A program made the position numbers and the translations under genes. Shown here piece after piece: positions 32,109 through 44,462 of a DNA stretch of 64,000 nucleotides. The DNA lies in the NCBI GenBank assembly GCA_963932465.1, contig OZ010792.1:18121701-18185700 (forward strand). The letters are read 5' to 3'. Below the pieces are notes generated by a model. The model ran no database searches, had not been told where the DNA came from, and saw only the letters and a list, made by a program, of their open reading frames with translations. The stretch comes from Maratus speciosus. Taxonomy: Eukaryota > Arthropoda > Arachnida > Araneae > Salticidae. How positions within the stretch are numbered: position 1 is the stretch's first letter; each line of letters opens with the position of its first letter.

Positions 32109-33566
32109 CTCTCTATTCTAAAAAAAAGTAACTACCGCTGTCACCGCCGCCGCCGCCGCCGGTTTTGAATTTTTTGTGACCGGGGGTCTTTCTTCGTTAA
32201 TATTAAGAAAAATAATGCATACAAAAATATGAAAATCGGCAGTATTATACAGAAATGTTTGATAAACACGCTGATGCAGACAGTTTTCAGATCAAAGAAT
32301 TATTTTAAGAGATACGTAATGCTAAAGTTGCACAAAATCGTTCCACTAAAAAAGTTTTATAGTAGCAAAAACTGTTCATAGGAATTTAATCATTTTTAGA
32401 TCATTTTATGCGTTAGAATTTGCCGGAGTGCAGATTGCATTAATTTTTTTATTTTGACTAATTTTTTGAGGTTTTATTTCTATTTTAAATTCAGATTTTC
32501 AGCATTTCTAGAGATATTTTTAACAGATTTTAGAAAGTGATATTAATTTAAACTGTTGCCAACTGTATAAGCAGCGGAAACAATAATGTTTGCTTCCAAA
32601 AAAAAATATTTATACGTGTAAATAAATTAAAAATTTATTTACACGTGACTATTATAAACAGAAAAAAACATTTGGAATTAGAATTAAATAATTATGTACA
32701 AAAAGCAGGAACTTATTAAAAATTGCGTCATAAAAGCTATAATTACACGTGAATTTTAATAGAGAAAGGAATTTGTAAAACAATAAATTTATTAACATGC
32801 GTTAGAAGTCTTAAATAGGAGAAATTACGTCATATTTACGTCATATTACAGTTATTACATAAAATGAACAGAAAATAATATTGCAAAACGGATTAAATTT
32901 AGAAATTGTGCTAGACATTTATTTGATATTTTAAGAGGATATTTTTCAACTATTTTTGTTAGGAAAGCGCAAATAATATTTCATTTCTAACACAAGTATT
33001 TTCACGTGAATATTAAAAAGAGAAAGAATAGTTTGGTCAAAATTACGTCAGATTAAAAAGGATTAATTTAAAATGTCTCATTTAAAAGAACTTTCTTTTC
33101 ACTTTGTTAAAAAATACCAGGAGACAAAGACTCTGTTTACTTAATTCCTTTTATATTAGCTTATTTTGAAATGTTGTTACACGTGTCTACGTCATCAAGT
33201 TATTTTTATTTGGACGTTTTATTTGTATTTTTATTAATGTTGTACTAATTTATTTGTTTTTTCGTTATTTAAAATAAAAATTATGTCAATTTGTTTAATT
33301 TGGCGAGTGGTTTGGCGATTTATATAATTTGGCGAAATGGGTCGACGGGATAATCAAGTAGTACCGCAACGGATTTGGCGTTAAAATTCCCCAATCAAAG
33401 AGAAATGAATAGAAATCCGTTTATAGAGAGATCGCCACTGTTTTTTAAATTATAATTCAATCTTTCGAAATCTTTTTAAAGCCGATCAAATTAGCGTGCA
33501 TTTAGAGTCTACGGTGTCTGGACGGGTGTTGGCGAGCGTAGCTCGTAGGGGGCCGAGCCCCCTAGT
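32109..33566 (+). mobile_element. Probable Helitron with CTAGT end
   Basis: The 3' end is clear: a hairpin with 6-bp arms (GGGGGC, CGA, GCCCCC at 33548-33562) runs straight into CTAGT at 33562-33566. The 5' end is tentatively the TC after A at 32108 (TCTCTCTATTCTAAAA). Inside are several units marked by ACACGTG and ACGTCAT motifs, a CCG microsatellite (32146-32162) and a 33-nt hairpin (32614-32646). The segment 33175-33370 matches the interior and right end of the element at 3554, inverted. Non-coding. Confidence 0.5.
32614..32646. repeat. Hairpin, 15-bp perfect arms
   Basis: ACGTGTAAATAAATT (32614-32628), loop AAA, AATTTATTTACACGT (32632-32646). The outer CACGTG motif is repeated several times in this element. 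Confidence 0.85.
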
Positions 33567-33615
33567 TTGTTAGGATAATTCTTGCGCTGTTTATTAGATT
33601 CTCTGTCCATTTAAT

Positions 33616-33859
33616 TTAACCCTTAACCGGAAATGTGAAAATCCCGTGCACAAACACAACACTTTAGTTTACCAAATAGTGAACTTAAAAATCATCTTAA
33701 ATAGTGAACTTAAACATCTTTAATAGTAATGCATTAACAGAACCAATTTTTTAATATAACAGCATACAAATAAGTTTGGAATGTCGGAGAGAGAAAATAT
33801 TAAGGGCAGATATGTAGACGCAAACATCTCACAGATGTACGTTTCCGGTTAAGGGTTAA
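33616..33859. mobile_element. TTAA MITE, family M7, 18-bp perfect TIRs
   Basis: 244 bp with TTAACCCTTAACCGGAAA at the left (33616) and its exact inverse at the right (ending 33859). A palindrome ACATCT, CAC, AGATGT lies at 33824-33838, again just inside one end. Non-coding. Confidence 0.85.
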
Positions 33860-34080
33860 TATAATTTCATGATATTGAAAACGCGGGCTCCGCAACATAG
33901 TTCGTACAATAATTTCTAATTGTGCTTTATTGACATTCAATCGAGCATAAAAAAGGACAGAACAAACTTCGATTCGTTGAATGGAATCTTAGGAAGAAAC
34001 TAAACTCCACTTCTTTACTGACAAAGGACTTAAAAGTCCCTGACAAATTTTAAAATTCAATAAATCAATTTATTGTCGTA

Positions 34081-34488
34081 CAGGAGTACGGTTTGGACTA
34101 AAATGCTTCTCACGATAAAAAGTATTCTTCAAGCAAAAATTATTTTCAAAATTTGATGATAGATGACGCTACCTACCCGTATGCTTGATTTCAAACATGC
34201 ATTTTTTTATGATTTTCATCAGTTTCGATTTTTGTTTCGAAGTATCAACTTAGGCAATTAGCTATTTCGCTGGTAGTTGTCATTTCTGTGTCACAACATC
34301 AAAATTATTCTGAAAATCAGAAAAAAACGCATGTTTAAAATAGAGCCTCTAGAGTTACTCTAGTATCCCTAGTTTGAAACCAACTGTATGGACAAGTGGC
34401 GTTATCTATGATCGAAGTTTAAACTAATTATTTTCTTATGCTTAAACTTTTCATCATGAGAATCAATTTAGTCTAAACCGCACTCCCC
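34081..34488. mobile_element. TA-flanked MITE with ~110-bp TIRs
   Basis: The left end CAGGAGTACGGTTTGGACTA and the inverted right end GGGGAGTGCGGTTTAGACTA are followed by ~90 more bp of imperfect inverted similarity, including GATGACGC(C/T)AC and TTTCAAAC blocks. TA lies outside both ends (34079-34080 and 34489-34490). 408 bp, non-coding, Tc1/mariner-like by target site. Confidence 0.7.
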
Positions 34489-35559
34489 TACAACAATTAC
34501 TTGATTTTATATTGAATTTTGAAATATGTCAGATACTTTTGAGACGCCCTGTATATTTAGCATAAAGGGGAAAAAATTAAAATAAACTGAAGTTTTTATT
34601 TAAGAGCGAATAAGGAGAGAATTTAGAGAAAAGAGATTTTATATATCATTTAAATAGAATAAAATTTATTTTCGATGTTAAAAAACTGTCAGAAAGATTG
34701 ACCGCATTTTCTTTTTATTTATTTATTTATTTATTTAGCTAGAAGTAGGGGGAAGGGGAGAAAGAGTACTAATTTTCTAAAACCGTGTGGTTAGGCTTTT
34801 TACATTTGCCATTGACATCCTGGTTTTTGTTTTCCGAAATCTGGTTACATCATACATGGTACAATCAGTTTCAAATATACCAAGGTTTTGTTTCTAATAT
34901 TTTTCAGCTCTATCAATACTTTATCATACTATTTTGAGTAAGAGCTTAATACATTCTTACATTGGTCAAACGTATTTTTATCATTAACCCATTTGAAAAG
35001 CGAAATACGGTAGCAAAGTAAAAGCAGTTATTGTGTTTATGTTGTAGTGTTTATATCCCAAATTATCCATTTGGAATAATTTGAGTATGCAAATCTCATA
35101 TTCATAACTTTAAAATCTTACAGACAATGCAGATGACAGGATTTATTATTTGATTATTTTTCGGTTATATTTAAGTAATGTGTTTTCCTAGAATCCCCAG
35201 TTTTCCCCAATTTGACAACCCTCGTCACATGAGGGGTGTCCGTAAAATTTAGAAAAGGGCTCCCCGTGTTGAAAATTCGGAGAAGGGGCTCGGGACGTGC
35301 ATAATATGAATAAGTGGTCACAGGGCTTTTCAACAATATGTGACATGATGGGGGTCGGCAAAAGTTAGTAAAGTGCCCCCCCCCTTTGGGTCTTTTCTCG
35401 CACTTCCTGGAGACCGTTCCCCCCCTCTTTGAAATACCGTTTTCAGAAATGCGTTACTGTGCACAATGACGATATTGAAAAGGACTAATAAAATGTAGCA
35501 ATTTCATAAATTTCCCTATGTGATTAATTTCTATGTGCGGGCAAAAACTTATTGATACT
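34489..35559. other. No gene recognised
   Basis: Intron sequence with a short (ATTT)n tract near 34714-34736 and a GC-richer block at 35200-35430 that was not identified. Confidence 0.3.
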
Positions 35560-35760
35560 CCCTCGTATATACAATTCTATAGGACAGAATGTTCTATCGG
35601 GCTGCGCAAAAGAGGATATTTTCTTGTCTATTGATGGTAATTGCTGAAATGGATTTTTAAATGTGTTATACGTGTTCCAAATTATTTACATAGACATTAA
35701 CTTTAACATTGTTGAACATGTGTTGGAAAGTGTTTCATAACCCATGATTGACGCATAATT
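35560..35760 (-). repeat. Inverted copy of the 53.3-kb repeat family
   Basis: Read on the minus strand it matches 53320-53540. Shared blocks include GTGTTGGAAAGTGTTTCATA, GGTAATTGCTGAAAT and GGGCTG-CAAAAGA. It ends about 50 bp before the splice acceptor of the next nAChR exon. Confidence 0.55.
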
Positions 35761-35807
35761 TTTTGTTCTTGTAAGAAAATAATTTTGTTTTCTTTTTCAC
35801 AAAATAG

Positions 35808-35950
35808 GAGTTGGGTTCGTCATCTGTTTATACATATCCTTCCAAAGCTGTTGCTCATGAGGCCACCTCAGTACACGGATTATCATCACAGTCGAAGCAG
35901 CAGCGAGAAAAGAAGATCGAAATCACTGAAGGACAAAAAATCCAAATCTG
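35808..35950 (+). CDS. nAChR alpha subunit, start of the M3-M4 loop
   Basis: The exon completes the split Lys codon and encodes 47 further residues plus one base. SWVRHLFIHILPKLLLMRPP is the conserved amphipathic segment right after TM3 that opens the cytoplasmic M3-M4 loop in arthropod alpha subunits. The rest (SRSSSEKRRSKSLKDKKSKS) is a strongly basic, Ser-rich stretch. Acceptor: pyrimidine tract then AAAATAG (AG 35806-35807). Donor: GTAAAT at 35951. The loop controls trafficking, clustering and phosphorylation in this family. The high Lys/Arg/Ser content is seen directly, but any role is inference. Confidence 0.93.
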
Positions 35951-36193
35951 GTAAATCATCACTTCATTTCTTTGCAGAAAGAATGTAAAATAGCGGTTAA
36001 ATCACCTTTAATATAGTAATACGCGGCAATAGACCCTCCTTCTTTTACCCACAATTCGGTACTTTTGGTTTATAGCGAACCCCACTGCTGGAAACACTAT
36101 CTAGCAATAGTCAGTTCCCGCAGCATTTAGATCAAGAAACAGAACATTTGTGTAATTTTATGATATTGATGTACAGATATATTTTTATAAAAT

Positions 36194-37888
36194 ACTAGGG
36201 GATCGTACCCGGGCTTCCCGGGTTAAAGAATATAGGTGAAATCATTTTTTTAAATTGAAAACTAATAATTTTTTTTATATTCCATAATATTTTTAGATTG
36301 ACAACTTACATTAAAAAAGCATTTTTCATATGGAAAATACGAATTATACAATCAAATAATTTTTTTTAAATTTATCAAAAGCGATATTTTCTTATTAGCC
36401 GCATGCTAAGAGTTATTTGCCAAGATTTTGCTACTTATGGCATCCTTTTATATTCTGATAATTTCAGAGTTTATACATGTCTGGTAAATTTGTGTTTTAT
36501 TTATATTATTTTATTTATTTATTCATAGGGAATTTTTTTAATGGATATTAGCCGTAAGAAAATGATGAAGTCTGTATTTTGTTTTAAGGGCAAACGGATT
36601 AATCTTTCGTAATCGAGCTCCGCGCGATATGGATAAATTAAAAAATATTTCATGCTTAAAAATTGTTTTTAAAACTATAGACAATCAGTAAACTGAGATG
36701 GACTTTGCAAAGTTATTCCATTAAAAGAAAATCCTATGTGGTGATCTAAAAATTTAAATTGTACGATTATAAATATGTTAGATTTGTTGTTTTTTCAATA
36801 TTATTCTTTTATTTGTTTATAAAAGAAGTATTAATTTCGTTAATTTGTCTTTCACAAATATGTTAGATCGGTGGTTTTTTTAATATTATACATTTATTTG
36901 TTTATAAAGGAAGTATTAATTTCGTTATGCAAAAATAGTCAGAAACAAATGCTGAAAAATGTTTGTTGCTTTAAGTGAAAAATGTTTATTATTATTATGC
37001 ATTGAGACCGGCACGTGATAAGATAAACTTTAAAAAAAAATCATGCTTAAAAATTATTTTAGAAAATATAATACATCAGTCAATTAAGATAAAGTTTTTA
37101 AACAAATTGCATTTGAAAGTAAATTTTTTCTCTATGCGACGAAAATTGAAAATGTAACGATGGTCAGAAGATTGAAAAATATACTTTATAAAGATACTCT
37201 AAATTTTTGTAAAACATTGCGTTTTATCAGTGTGTGATTTCGATTACATTATTTTTAAATGTGAAGCATTTTTACCTGTGAAGAATTTCAAAGCAGCTGG
37301 GCTGTAAAAATGACGCACTTCTACAAAACATAATTCAGGTTTAAGAAATAAAATACACGTTTTTTCATAAAATGACGTCATTTGCATCCGCTATTGCAAT
37401 CCACTTTTACAATCCAGTTTTAAACTTCGTCTATAGAAAAGTGTGCATATGACGCCTAAATCACAGAATAACAGACAATATTCTTGACATAGCCCATGTT
37501 TTAATTTCAACCTTTTTTTTAGGTTTTATGAGAAAATGGCAACAGAAAGATATCTCCTATTTTCGATTATTTTCCATTTACTTTCAATGACTTTCAATGA
37601 AATGAGGTACTTTTGTCGCCACGATAAGAAAAATGTTATTAAAAACTACAAAAAAATTAATATCTGAAAAATAAATTGAGATACAGTTTTCAAACAAATT
37701 GCATTTAAAAGAGTATTTTTTTCCTTATACGACGGTGTAAAAATTTAAAATGTGCGATGTTTAGAAGTTTAAAAATTTGCAGTAGAAAAAATTGCAAATC
37801 CAAAATTTTATTTCAAGTTTCAAAGTGTTGCCATTCGCAAAATGACGTATGCGTTACGCACAGATATGTTTGTCCTTTATAATATAGA
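36194..37888 (-). mobile_element. Non-autonomous Helitron (minus strand)
   Basis: Read on the minus strand it starts TCTATATTATAAAGGACAAA at 37888. It ends CTAGT at 36198-36194, preceded by a hairpin with 7-bp arms (ACCCGGG and CCCGGGT, 36207-36223). The 5' ~350 bp match H1 (26951, 28101, 49016). The 1.7-kb body is AT-rich and non-coding. It lies just 3' of the second nAChR exon. Confidence 0.75.
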
Positions 37889-37929
37889 TAGTTATCAAAT
37901 GCCAATTGTAATCTATCTATACTCATATA

Positions 37930-40074
37930 TCTATACTCATAGTATAAAGAGGAAAAAATTGTTTATTTGTCGGAGATAAGCTCAGGAACTACCGAACCGA
38001 TTTCAAAAGTAATGGTATGAAAATGATGGTGTTCGCCCAACTTAGAACATAGGCTATATCTTACGTCGGTACCACTACCCCAAAGGAGGTACAGGAGCAA
38101 AAAGCGTTCTAAAAATGCGATTTTGCGTTACTGAAGGGCCTAGAAATATGAAATTTGGAATATTAGTTACTTATAAGATATAAATGGTGTCTAAGAACAG
38201 TTCTTAAACAATTCGAAATTAAAAAGGGGTGAAAATGCACAAAAAGCGTTCTAAAAAACGTTCTAAATGGTAGTTTCTACATAATCTCAGGAAATACCAA
38301 ACCGATTTCAAAAGTAATGGTATCAAAATGATGGTGTCACTCCAACTTAGAACATAGGCTATATTTTATGTCGGTGCCACTACCCCAAAGGGGGTGCAGG
38401 AGCAAAAAACGTTCTAAAAATGCAATTTTTGCGTTACTGAAGGGCCTAGAAACATGAAATTTGTAATATTAGTTACTTACAAGATATAAACGATGTCTAA
38501 GAACAGTTCTTAAACAATTCGAAATTTAAAAGGTGTGAAAATGCACAAAAAGCGTTCTAAAAAACGTTCTAAATGGTAGTTTCTACATAATTTCAGGAAA
38601 TACCAAACCGATTTAAAAAATATTGGTGTCAAAATGATAGTGACAACGTTTGCTCCGAGATAGGCTATGTTTTATGTCGGTGCCACTACCCCAAAGGGGA
38701 TGTAGGAGCAAAAAACGTTCTAAAAATGCGATTTATGTGTTACTGATGGGCCTAGAAATATGAAATTTGAAATATCAGCTACTTATTAGATATAAAGGAT
38801 TTCTAAGAACAGTTCTTAAACAATTCGAAATTTAAAAGGGGTTAAAATGCGCGAAAAGCGTTCTAAAAAACGTTCTAAATTGTAGTTTCTACACAATCTC
38901 AGGAAATACCAAACCGATTTAAAAAATAATGGCGTCAAAATGATGGTGAAAATCCTTGCTCCAACATAGCCTATGTTTTATGTCGGTGCCACTACCCCAA
39001 AGGGGTTGCAGGAGAAAAAGCGTTCTAAATTGCTGTTTTTGCGTGACGGAAGGGCCCTGAATCGTGAAATTTAGAATGGTCTCTAAGGACATTTCCTAAA
39101 AAAATCGGAATTTAAAAGGGGGGGGTCAAAATGCGCAAAAAGCGTTGTAAAAAACATTCTAAATTGCAATTTCTATGCAATCTCAGGAAATACTGAACCG
39201 ATTTCAAATATAAGGGAGTTAAAACAATGGTGACAGATCTTGCTCCAAGATAGGCTATATTTTATATATGTTTCCACTAACCCAGAGGAGATGCAGGAGC
39301 AAAATGAGCGAAAAGCGTTCTAAAAACGTTCTAAATGCCGATTTGTCCCCAATATCTCAGGAAGAATCAAACTGATTTCAAAAGTAATGTTAAGAAATCG
39401 ATGCTGACAGCCTCTGCTCTAACATAGACGCTATTTTAAGTCGGTATCACTATCACATAGACGTTGCAGGAGCAAAAAACTTTCCAAATTTCGATTTTTG
39501 TGATCGGTAGGGGCTAGCAACTTAAAATTAAGCAAGGTACATATGTATTACATATAAATGATCTTTAAGAACAGTTTCGAAAGAATTGGAAATTTAAAAA
39601 GGGGTGAAAATGCGCGAAAAGCGTTCTAAAAACGTTCTAAATATCGATTTCTACTCAATCTCAGGAAATTCCAAAGCTATTTCAAAAGTAATGGTTGCAA
39701 ATCAATGGTGACAGTCTCTGCTATAACATAGGTTATATTTTATGTTGCTGTCACTACCATCTGAGGGTTGAAAAAGCAAAACATGTTCTAATTTGCGTTT
39801 TTTGCATAACTGAAGGGTCTAACACTTTGAAGTATGGCATGTTATTTACTTACAAGATGCAACTGCTTTCTATGAACTGTCGAAAGAAAATTTCAAATTT
39901 AAAAAGATGAAGTGAGCGAAAAGCGTTATAAATTACAATTTTTATGTAATCTTTTCAAATACCAAACCGATTAAAAAATTAATGATAATAAATTGTTGGT
40001 GATAGAACCTGCTCAAACATAAGCTATATTTTATGTCTGCGTATTACGCGAGCAAAGCCGCGGGGTTTGCTAGT
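37930..40074 (+). mobile_element. Helitron with ~304-bp internal repeats, copy A
   Basis: Starts TCTATACTCATAGTATAAAG and ends CTAGT at 40070-40074, with the hairpin tail GCAAA, CCGCGG core, TTTGC. The body is about seven direct units of roughly 304 bp. Each contains CTCAGGAAATACCAAACCG, a GTCGGTGCCACTACCCC block, GCAGGAGCAAAAA, repeated GTTCTAAA motifs and an AGGGCCTAGAAA block. No Rep/helicase coding. The next element begins at the following base. Confidence 0.75.
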
Positions 40075-42607
40075 ATTATAAAAAGGTAAAAATTGTTTAT
40101 TTGTAGGAGGTAAGCTCTGGAACTACCGAAACGATTCCAAAAGTAATGGTATCAAAATGATGGTGTCAGTCCAACTTAGAACATAGGCTATATCTTATGT
40201 CGGTGCCACTGGCCAAAAGGGGGTGCAGCAGCAAAAAACGTTCTAAAAATGCGATTTTTGTGTTACTGAAGGGCCTAGAAGCATGAAATTGGGGGTGGTA
40301 ATTACTTATAAGATACTAATGATCTCTAAGGACATTTCTTTAAAAAAATCGAAATTAAAAAGGGTTGAAAATGCGCGAAAAGTGTTCTAAAAAGCGTTCT
40401 AAATGGCGATTTTTACGCAATTTCAGCAAGTACCAAACTGATTTAAAAAATAATGGTGTCAAAATGATGGTGACAACCCTTGCTCCAACATAGGCTGCAT
40501 TTTATATCGGTGCCACTACTCCTAAAGGGGCTGCAGGAGCAAAAAGACGTTCGAAATTGCGATTTTTGTGTTACTGAAGGGCGCAGATATATGGAATTTG
40601 GCATGGTAGTTACTTATTAGATACAAATGATCTCTAAGGACATTTCTTACAAAATTCGAAATTTAAAAGGGGTGAAAATGCGCAAAAAGCGTTCTAAAAG
40701 ACGTTTTAAATGACGATTTTCACGCAATCTCAAGAAGTACCAAACCGATTTAAAAAATAAAGGCGTCAAAATGACGATGACAACCCTTGCTCCAACATAG
40801 GCTACATTTTATGTCGGTGTCACTACCCCTAAAGGGGGTGTAGGAGCAAAAAAAATTGAAAATTGCTATATTTGTGTTACTGAAGGGCCTAGAAACATGA
40901 AATTTGGAATGATAGTTACTTATAAGATATAAACGATCTCTAAGAACATTTCTTAAAAAATTCGAAATTTTAAAGGGGTGAAAATGCGCGAAAAGGGTTC
41001 TAAAAAAACGTTCTAAATGGCGATTACTACGAAATCTCAGAAAGTACCTAACCGATTTCAAAAGTAATGGTTGGAAATTGATGATGACAGCCCTTGCTCC
41101 AATATAGAATCTGCTTTATGTCGGCGTCACTACCACCTTGCGGTTGCATTTAAAAAAAACGTTCTAAATTGTGATTTTTGTGATACAGTAGAGTCTAGCA
41201 ACTTGAAATTTGACATGGTAATTACTTATGAGATGTAAATGCTATCTGAGAAGAGTTCCTTAAAAATGTGAAATTTAAATGAGGTGAAAATAAACGAATA
41301 GCGTTCTAAAAACGTTCTAAATAGCGATTTCTATGCAATCTCAGGAAATATAAACCGATTTCAGAAGAATTGGTTTCAAATTTATGGGGACAATCGCCGC
41401 TCCAACATAGCCTCTATTTTACGGTGTTGTCACCACCACCTGGGGTTTACAGGAGCAAACAATGTTCTAAATTGCGTTTTTTGTGTTAAAGAAGAGGTCT
41501 AAGATTTTAAATTTGGAATGGTAATTACTTCAAAGATGTAAATGCTTTCTAAGCATTGTCAAAAGAAAATTCTAATTTTAAAGGGATGAAGTGAGCGGAA
41601 AGCGTTCTATAAGCGTTCTAAATTACGATTTTTATGCAATCGTATAAAATACGATACCGATTTCAAACATAATGGTTGCAAACTGATGATGATAGAACTA
41701 ATTCAAATATAAGCTATATTTCATGTCGGTGCCACAACCCCATAGATGATTGCAGGAGCAAAAAATTTTCTAAATTGCGATTTCTGCTTTACTGAAGAGG
41801 CTAGAATTTTTAAACATAGTACGGTAGTTACTTATAAAATATAAATGCCCTCTAAAAACAGTCTAAAATAAATTCGAAATTAAAACAAGGTGAAGCGAAG
41901 GGAAGGAGCGAAAAGCCTTCTAAAAGAGTCCTAAATTACGATTTCTATGGAATTTCAGGAAATAACAAACCGATTACAGAAGTTATTTGTTGCGAATCAA
42001 GAGTGATAGTTCCTGATCCTATACGGGTTATATTTTATGACGGTGTCACTACCACCTGGTTGGAACGAACAACAAGAAAGCCTTTAAAAACATCTCAATT
42101 CCGTTTTCTATAGAATATTAGGAAATACCAACCGATTTCAAAGTTCATGTTGGCAAATTAATGGTGACAGTCTCTGTTTCAACATTTTTCGAGACATTCT
42201 ACTTCAACTCTGTTTCGGCATTTTATGTTGGTGCCACTAACACAACACCAGAGACGTGGTAGACTGTTAGACAACAGTCTTGGAATTTAACATGATGGTT
42301 AATTTTAAGATGTAAATGTGTTAAGATGGTTTTAAAAAAAATTCAAAACTTCAAATGAATACTGAAATGAGCATAAAAGTCTCAAAATACTTTCTAAACT
42401 ATCATTTATTTGGAATTAGTTTTAGTTCTTCTTATTAAAATCTCATTTCTATGTATTGCACTTTTATAATGAAGTTTAGTCAAACTGTGGCTTAATTTGT
42501 AATTTTTGAATTATTCCAAAAAGTGTTCTTCTAATAAAAAATAGTCATGCAAATATCACTTGGCATATTTCAACTTATACGCGAGCAAAGCCGCGGGGTT
42601 TGTTAGT
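40075..42607 (+). mobile_element. Helitron with ~304-bp internal repeats, copy B
   Basis: Starts right after the CTAGT of copy A, with ATTATAAAAAGGTAAAAATT in place of the usual TC start, and has the same internal units (about eight, more degenerate to the right). It ends at TTAGT (42603-42607), a one-base change from CTAGT, after the same GCGAGCAAAGCCGCGGGG tail. The head-to-tail arrangement is typical of rolling-circle read-through. Confidence 0.72.
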
Positions 42608-42639
42608 AATTATATATATGGGTAAAATAGGAATGGAGG

Positions 42640-43400
42640 TTCCTGTAAAAATTATTAATTTAATTATAAAAATTAAATATGTATTTTTAAAAATGGTTTT
42701 ATATTAAAATACATGTCAGATTTCGAGGATGCAATTGTGGATCCCAGTGGATAACAATATGTAGTCCTGACTAGACGCACTGACGTCGAAGCATAACTGC
42801 TAAAAGAAAGGGATGTTTTACGACAGGATATCGTAAATGCATAAATGTGTCAGAATAAATTTATGGCTAGGGACCACCTAGATTTTTATGGGTTTGAACT
42901 TTTGACACAGGGAGGAGACTTAAAAAAATAAACATATGCGTGGGACAGTGTGGGCTCGATTTTATAGGTCGAGCCAAGCACCATACAATGTATCCCACAG
43001 CCAATAAAATAGGGGATCTTTAAGATGGATCCGCCTTACAGCAAGGTTAAATTTTGTAACAGAGAATTTTATAGAAGTCAGTCTTAAAAAGTTTCTCGAA
43101 GATGTAAGTCCCTAGTGCATAAGCGGAGCTACGAAAAGAAGGTGGCTGGAACCGGTAATGAGGATGTCTCGATAGCGCCAATCTGAATGAGAGAGGATAC
43201 CGCCCGATGCCTATCCGAGGATTATGCTAAAGGCCCTTCCTATTGCCGCAAATTTGAGTTGAATCTTCATCTAATATGGGAGTATTGTCCCCTCAACAGC
43301 TCTGGAGCCCGATTTATAAAAGCAGCTGAATCTGCTAATACAAGGTACATCTATATATTTTTTTTTTACCACAAAATCTCTACCCATAATCGGTAATTTT
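42640..43400. other. Unassigned segment, more coding-like composition
   Basis: About 760 bp with higher GC than the neighbouring Helitrons and a 69-codon open frame (43187-43396). The peptide (REDTARCLSEDYAKGPSYC, then IKAAESANTR) was not recognised. It could be a decayed transposon or gene fragment. No exon of the nAChR was matched. Confidence 0.3.
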
Positions 43401-43775
43401 GAACCTTAAAAATATATGGTAATTGTGGTTATGTGGGATACAAATTTTTTGGTGCTAAAGATATCAGACTACCTTGTGAGCCCTTTCTTACAAAACGCAT
43501 TTCTTTATCATAATTTCTTCCTTTTTTATGAATTTTTAAAGTTTTAACGAACATTTGGCTCACCCGGTATATAAGCTGAAACATGTTCTTTACTTTCTCA
43601 AATTTCAACGACGATAATTAAGCATTTTTGTAGATATTCGGCAAAATATTTAAAATCAATAGTGCCCGACAATTATTCTTACTTTATGAGCCTGAGTGTA
43701 AAGAAATAATTAGCGATTGGCAGAATTAATGATTTTACTATTCGAATGAATCACCCAGGCATGTGCAAAAGCATA

Positions 43776-43850
43776 GCTGCCAACTTTATTATTTTTTTAA
43801 TTCAATTTTTACCAGAAATTCGTATCGAAAAAGAAATTTCTTATTTTAAT
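43776..43850. mobile_element. Partial GCTGCCAAC-family MITE end
   Basis: AAAGCATAGCTGCCAACTTT matches the ends at 59538 and 61935. Similarity decays within about 70 bp and no partner end was found. Confidence 0.45.
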
Positions 43851-43869
43851 TAGAATCAGTTGAGTAAAC

Positions 43870-44077
43870 TTAACCCCTTCGCGACGGGAGACTTTTACGA
43901 AATGGTTATTTCTTTGCTACCGGTTTTAAAAGACAGAAGTTTGTGCCTATTCAAATCGGGAAAATGCTCGTATTAAATAAGGCAAATTTTACAATAAAAT
44001 TTTACTGGTGAGGATAAACGAGGATCCTTAGGTCTATTTCCGGCACGTATACGTGTCGCTCGTCCCCAAGGGGTTAA
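43870..44077. mobile_element. TTAA MITE, family M8
   Basis: 208 bp between TTAACCCCTTCGCGACG (43870) and the inverted TTAACCCCTTGGGGACG (ending 44077). A perfect 12-bp palindrome CACGTATACGTG lies at 44044-44055 near the right end. It is interior-related to 14413-14642. It lies about 385 bp before the third nAChR exon. Confidence 0.75.
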
Positions 44078-44462
44078 AGGAATATAAAAAATTTTTGCAG
44101 CTTAAAAATTTCGGAAGATAATTAATTAAAGAAATTGCGAAGGCTGTCAAGTATATGATTTTGCTGCTTTTCTCTTTACAAGATTTCTGGTTGTAATTGA
44201 TTAAAAATATATACACAGGTTGGAAACTATGTTTTTGTGCATGTCCGAATGATTCATTCGAATAGTAATATCATTCATTATTTCTATCTCTAGAAATAAC
44301 CCATGTTATCGTTCAGAAACGAGAAATTTTTGAATATCTCATAGAAAAATCCTTTGCCGCTTTGAAAAATTGTAAATTTTTGACAAGTGCTGCTGTTATT
44401 CAAAAGCTTCTAATTATTATATCTAATTTTTAGTGCATTTTTTATGTTTCTTTTTTTTTCAG

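Larger units (their letters stand above)
15441..35807 (+). other. nAChR intron, 20.4 kb, transposon-filled
   Basis: Begins with a consensus donor (GTAAGT) and ends with a pyrimidine tract and AAATAG. It interrupts a Lys codon (AA, then G) between the end of TM3 and the conserved SWVRHLF segment. It holds a pogo-type remnant, a Tc1 relic, a run of TTAA MITEs, the Transib-like element, a non-LTR 3' end, the duplicated Helitron and a long hairpin. No exon was recognised within it. Confidence 0.85.

Noticed and set aside
37930..42607. CRISPR or coding tandem array
   Set aside because: Units of ~304 bp without an open frame, bounded by Helitron ends.
42640..43400. Additional host gene exon
   Set aside because: Composition is more coding-like, but the peptide matched nothing recognised and no paired splice sites could be justified.
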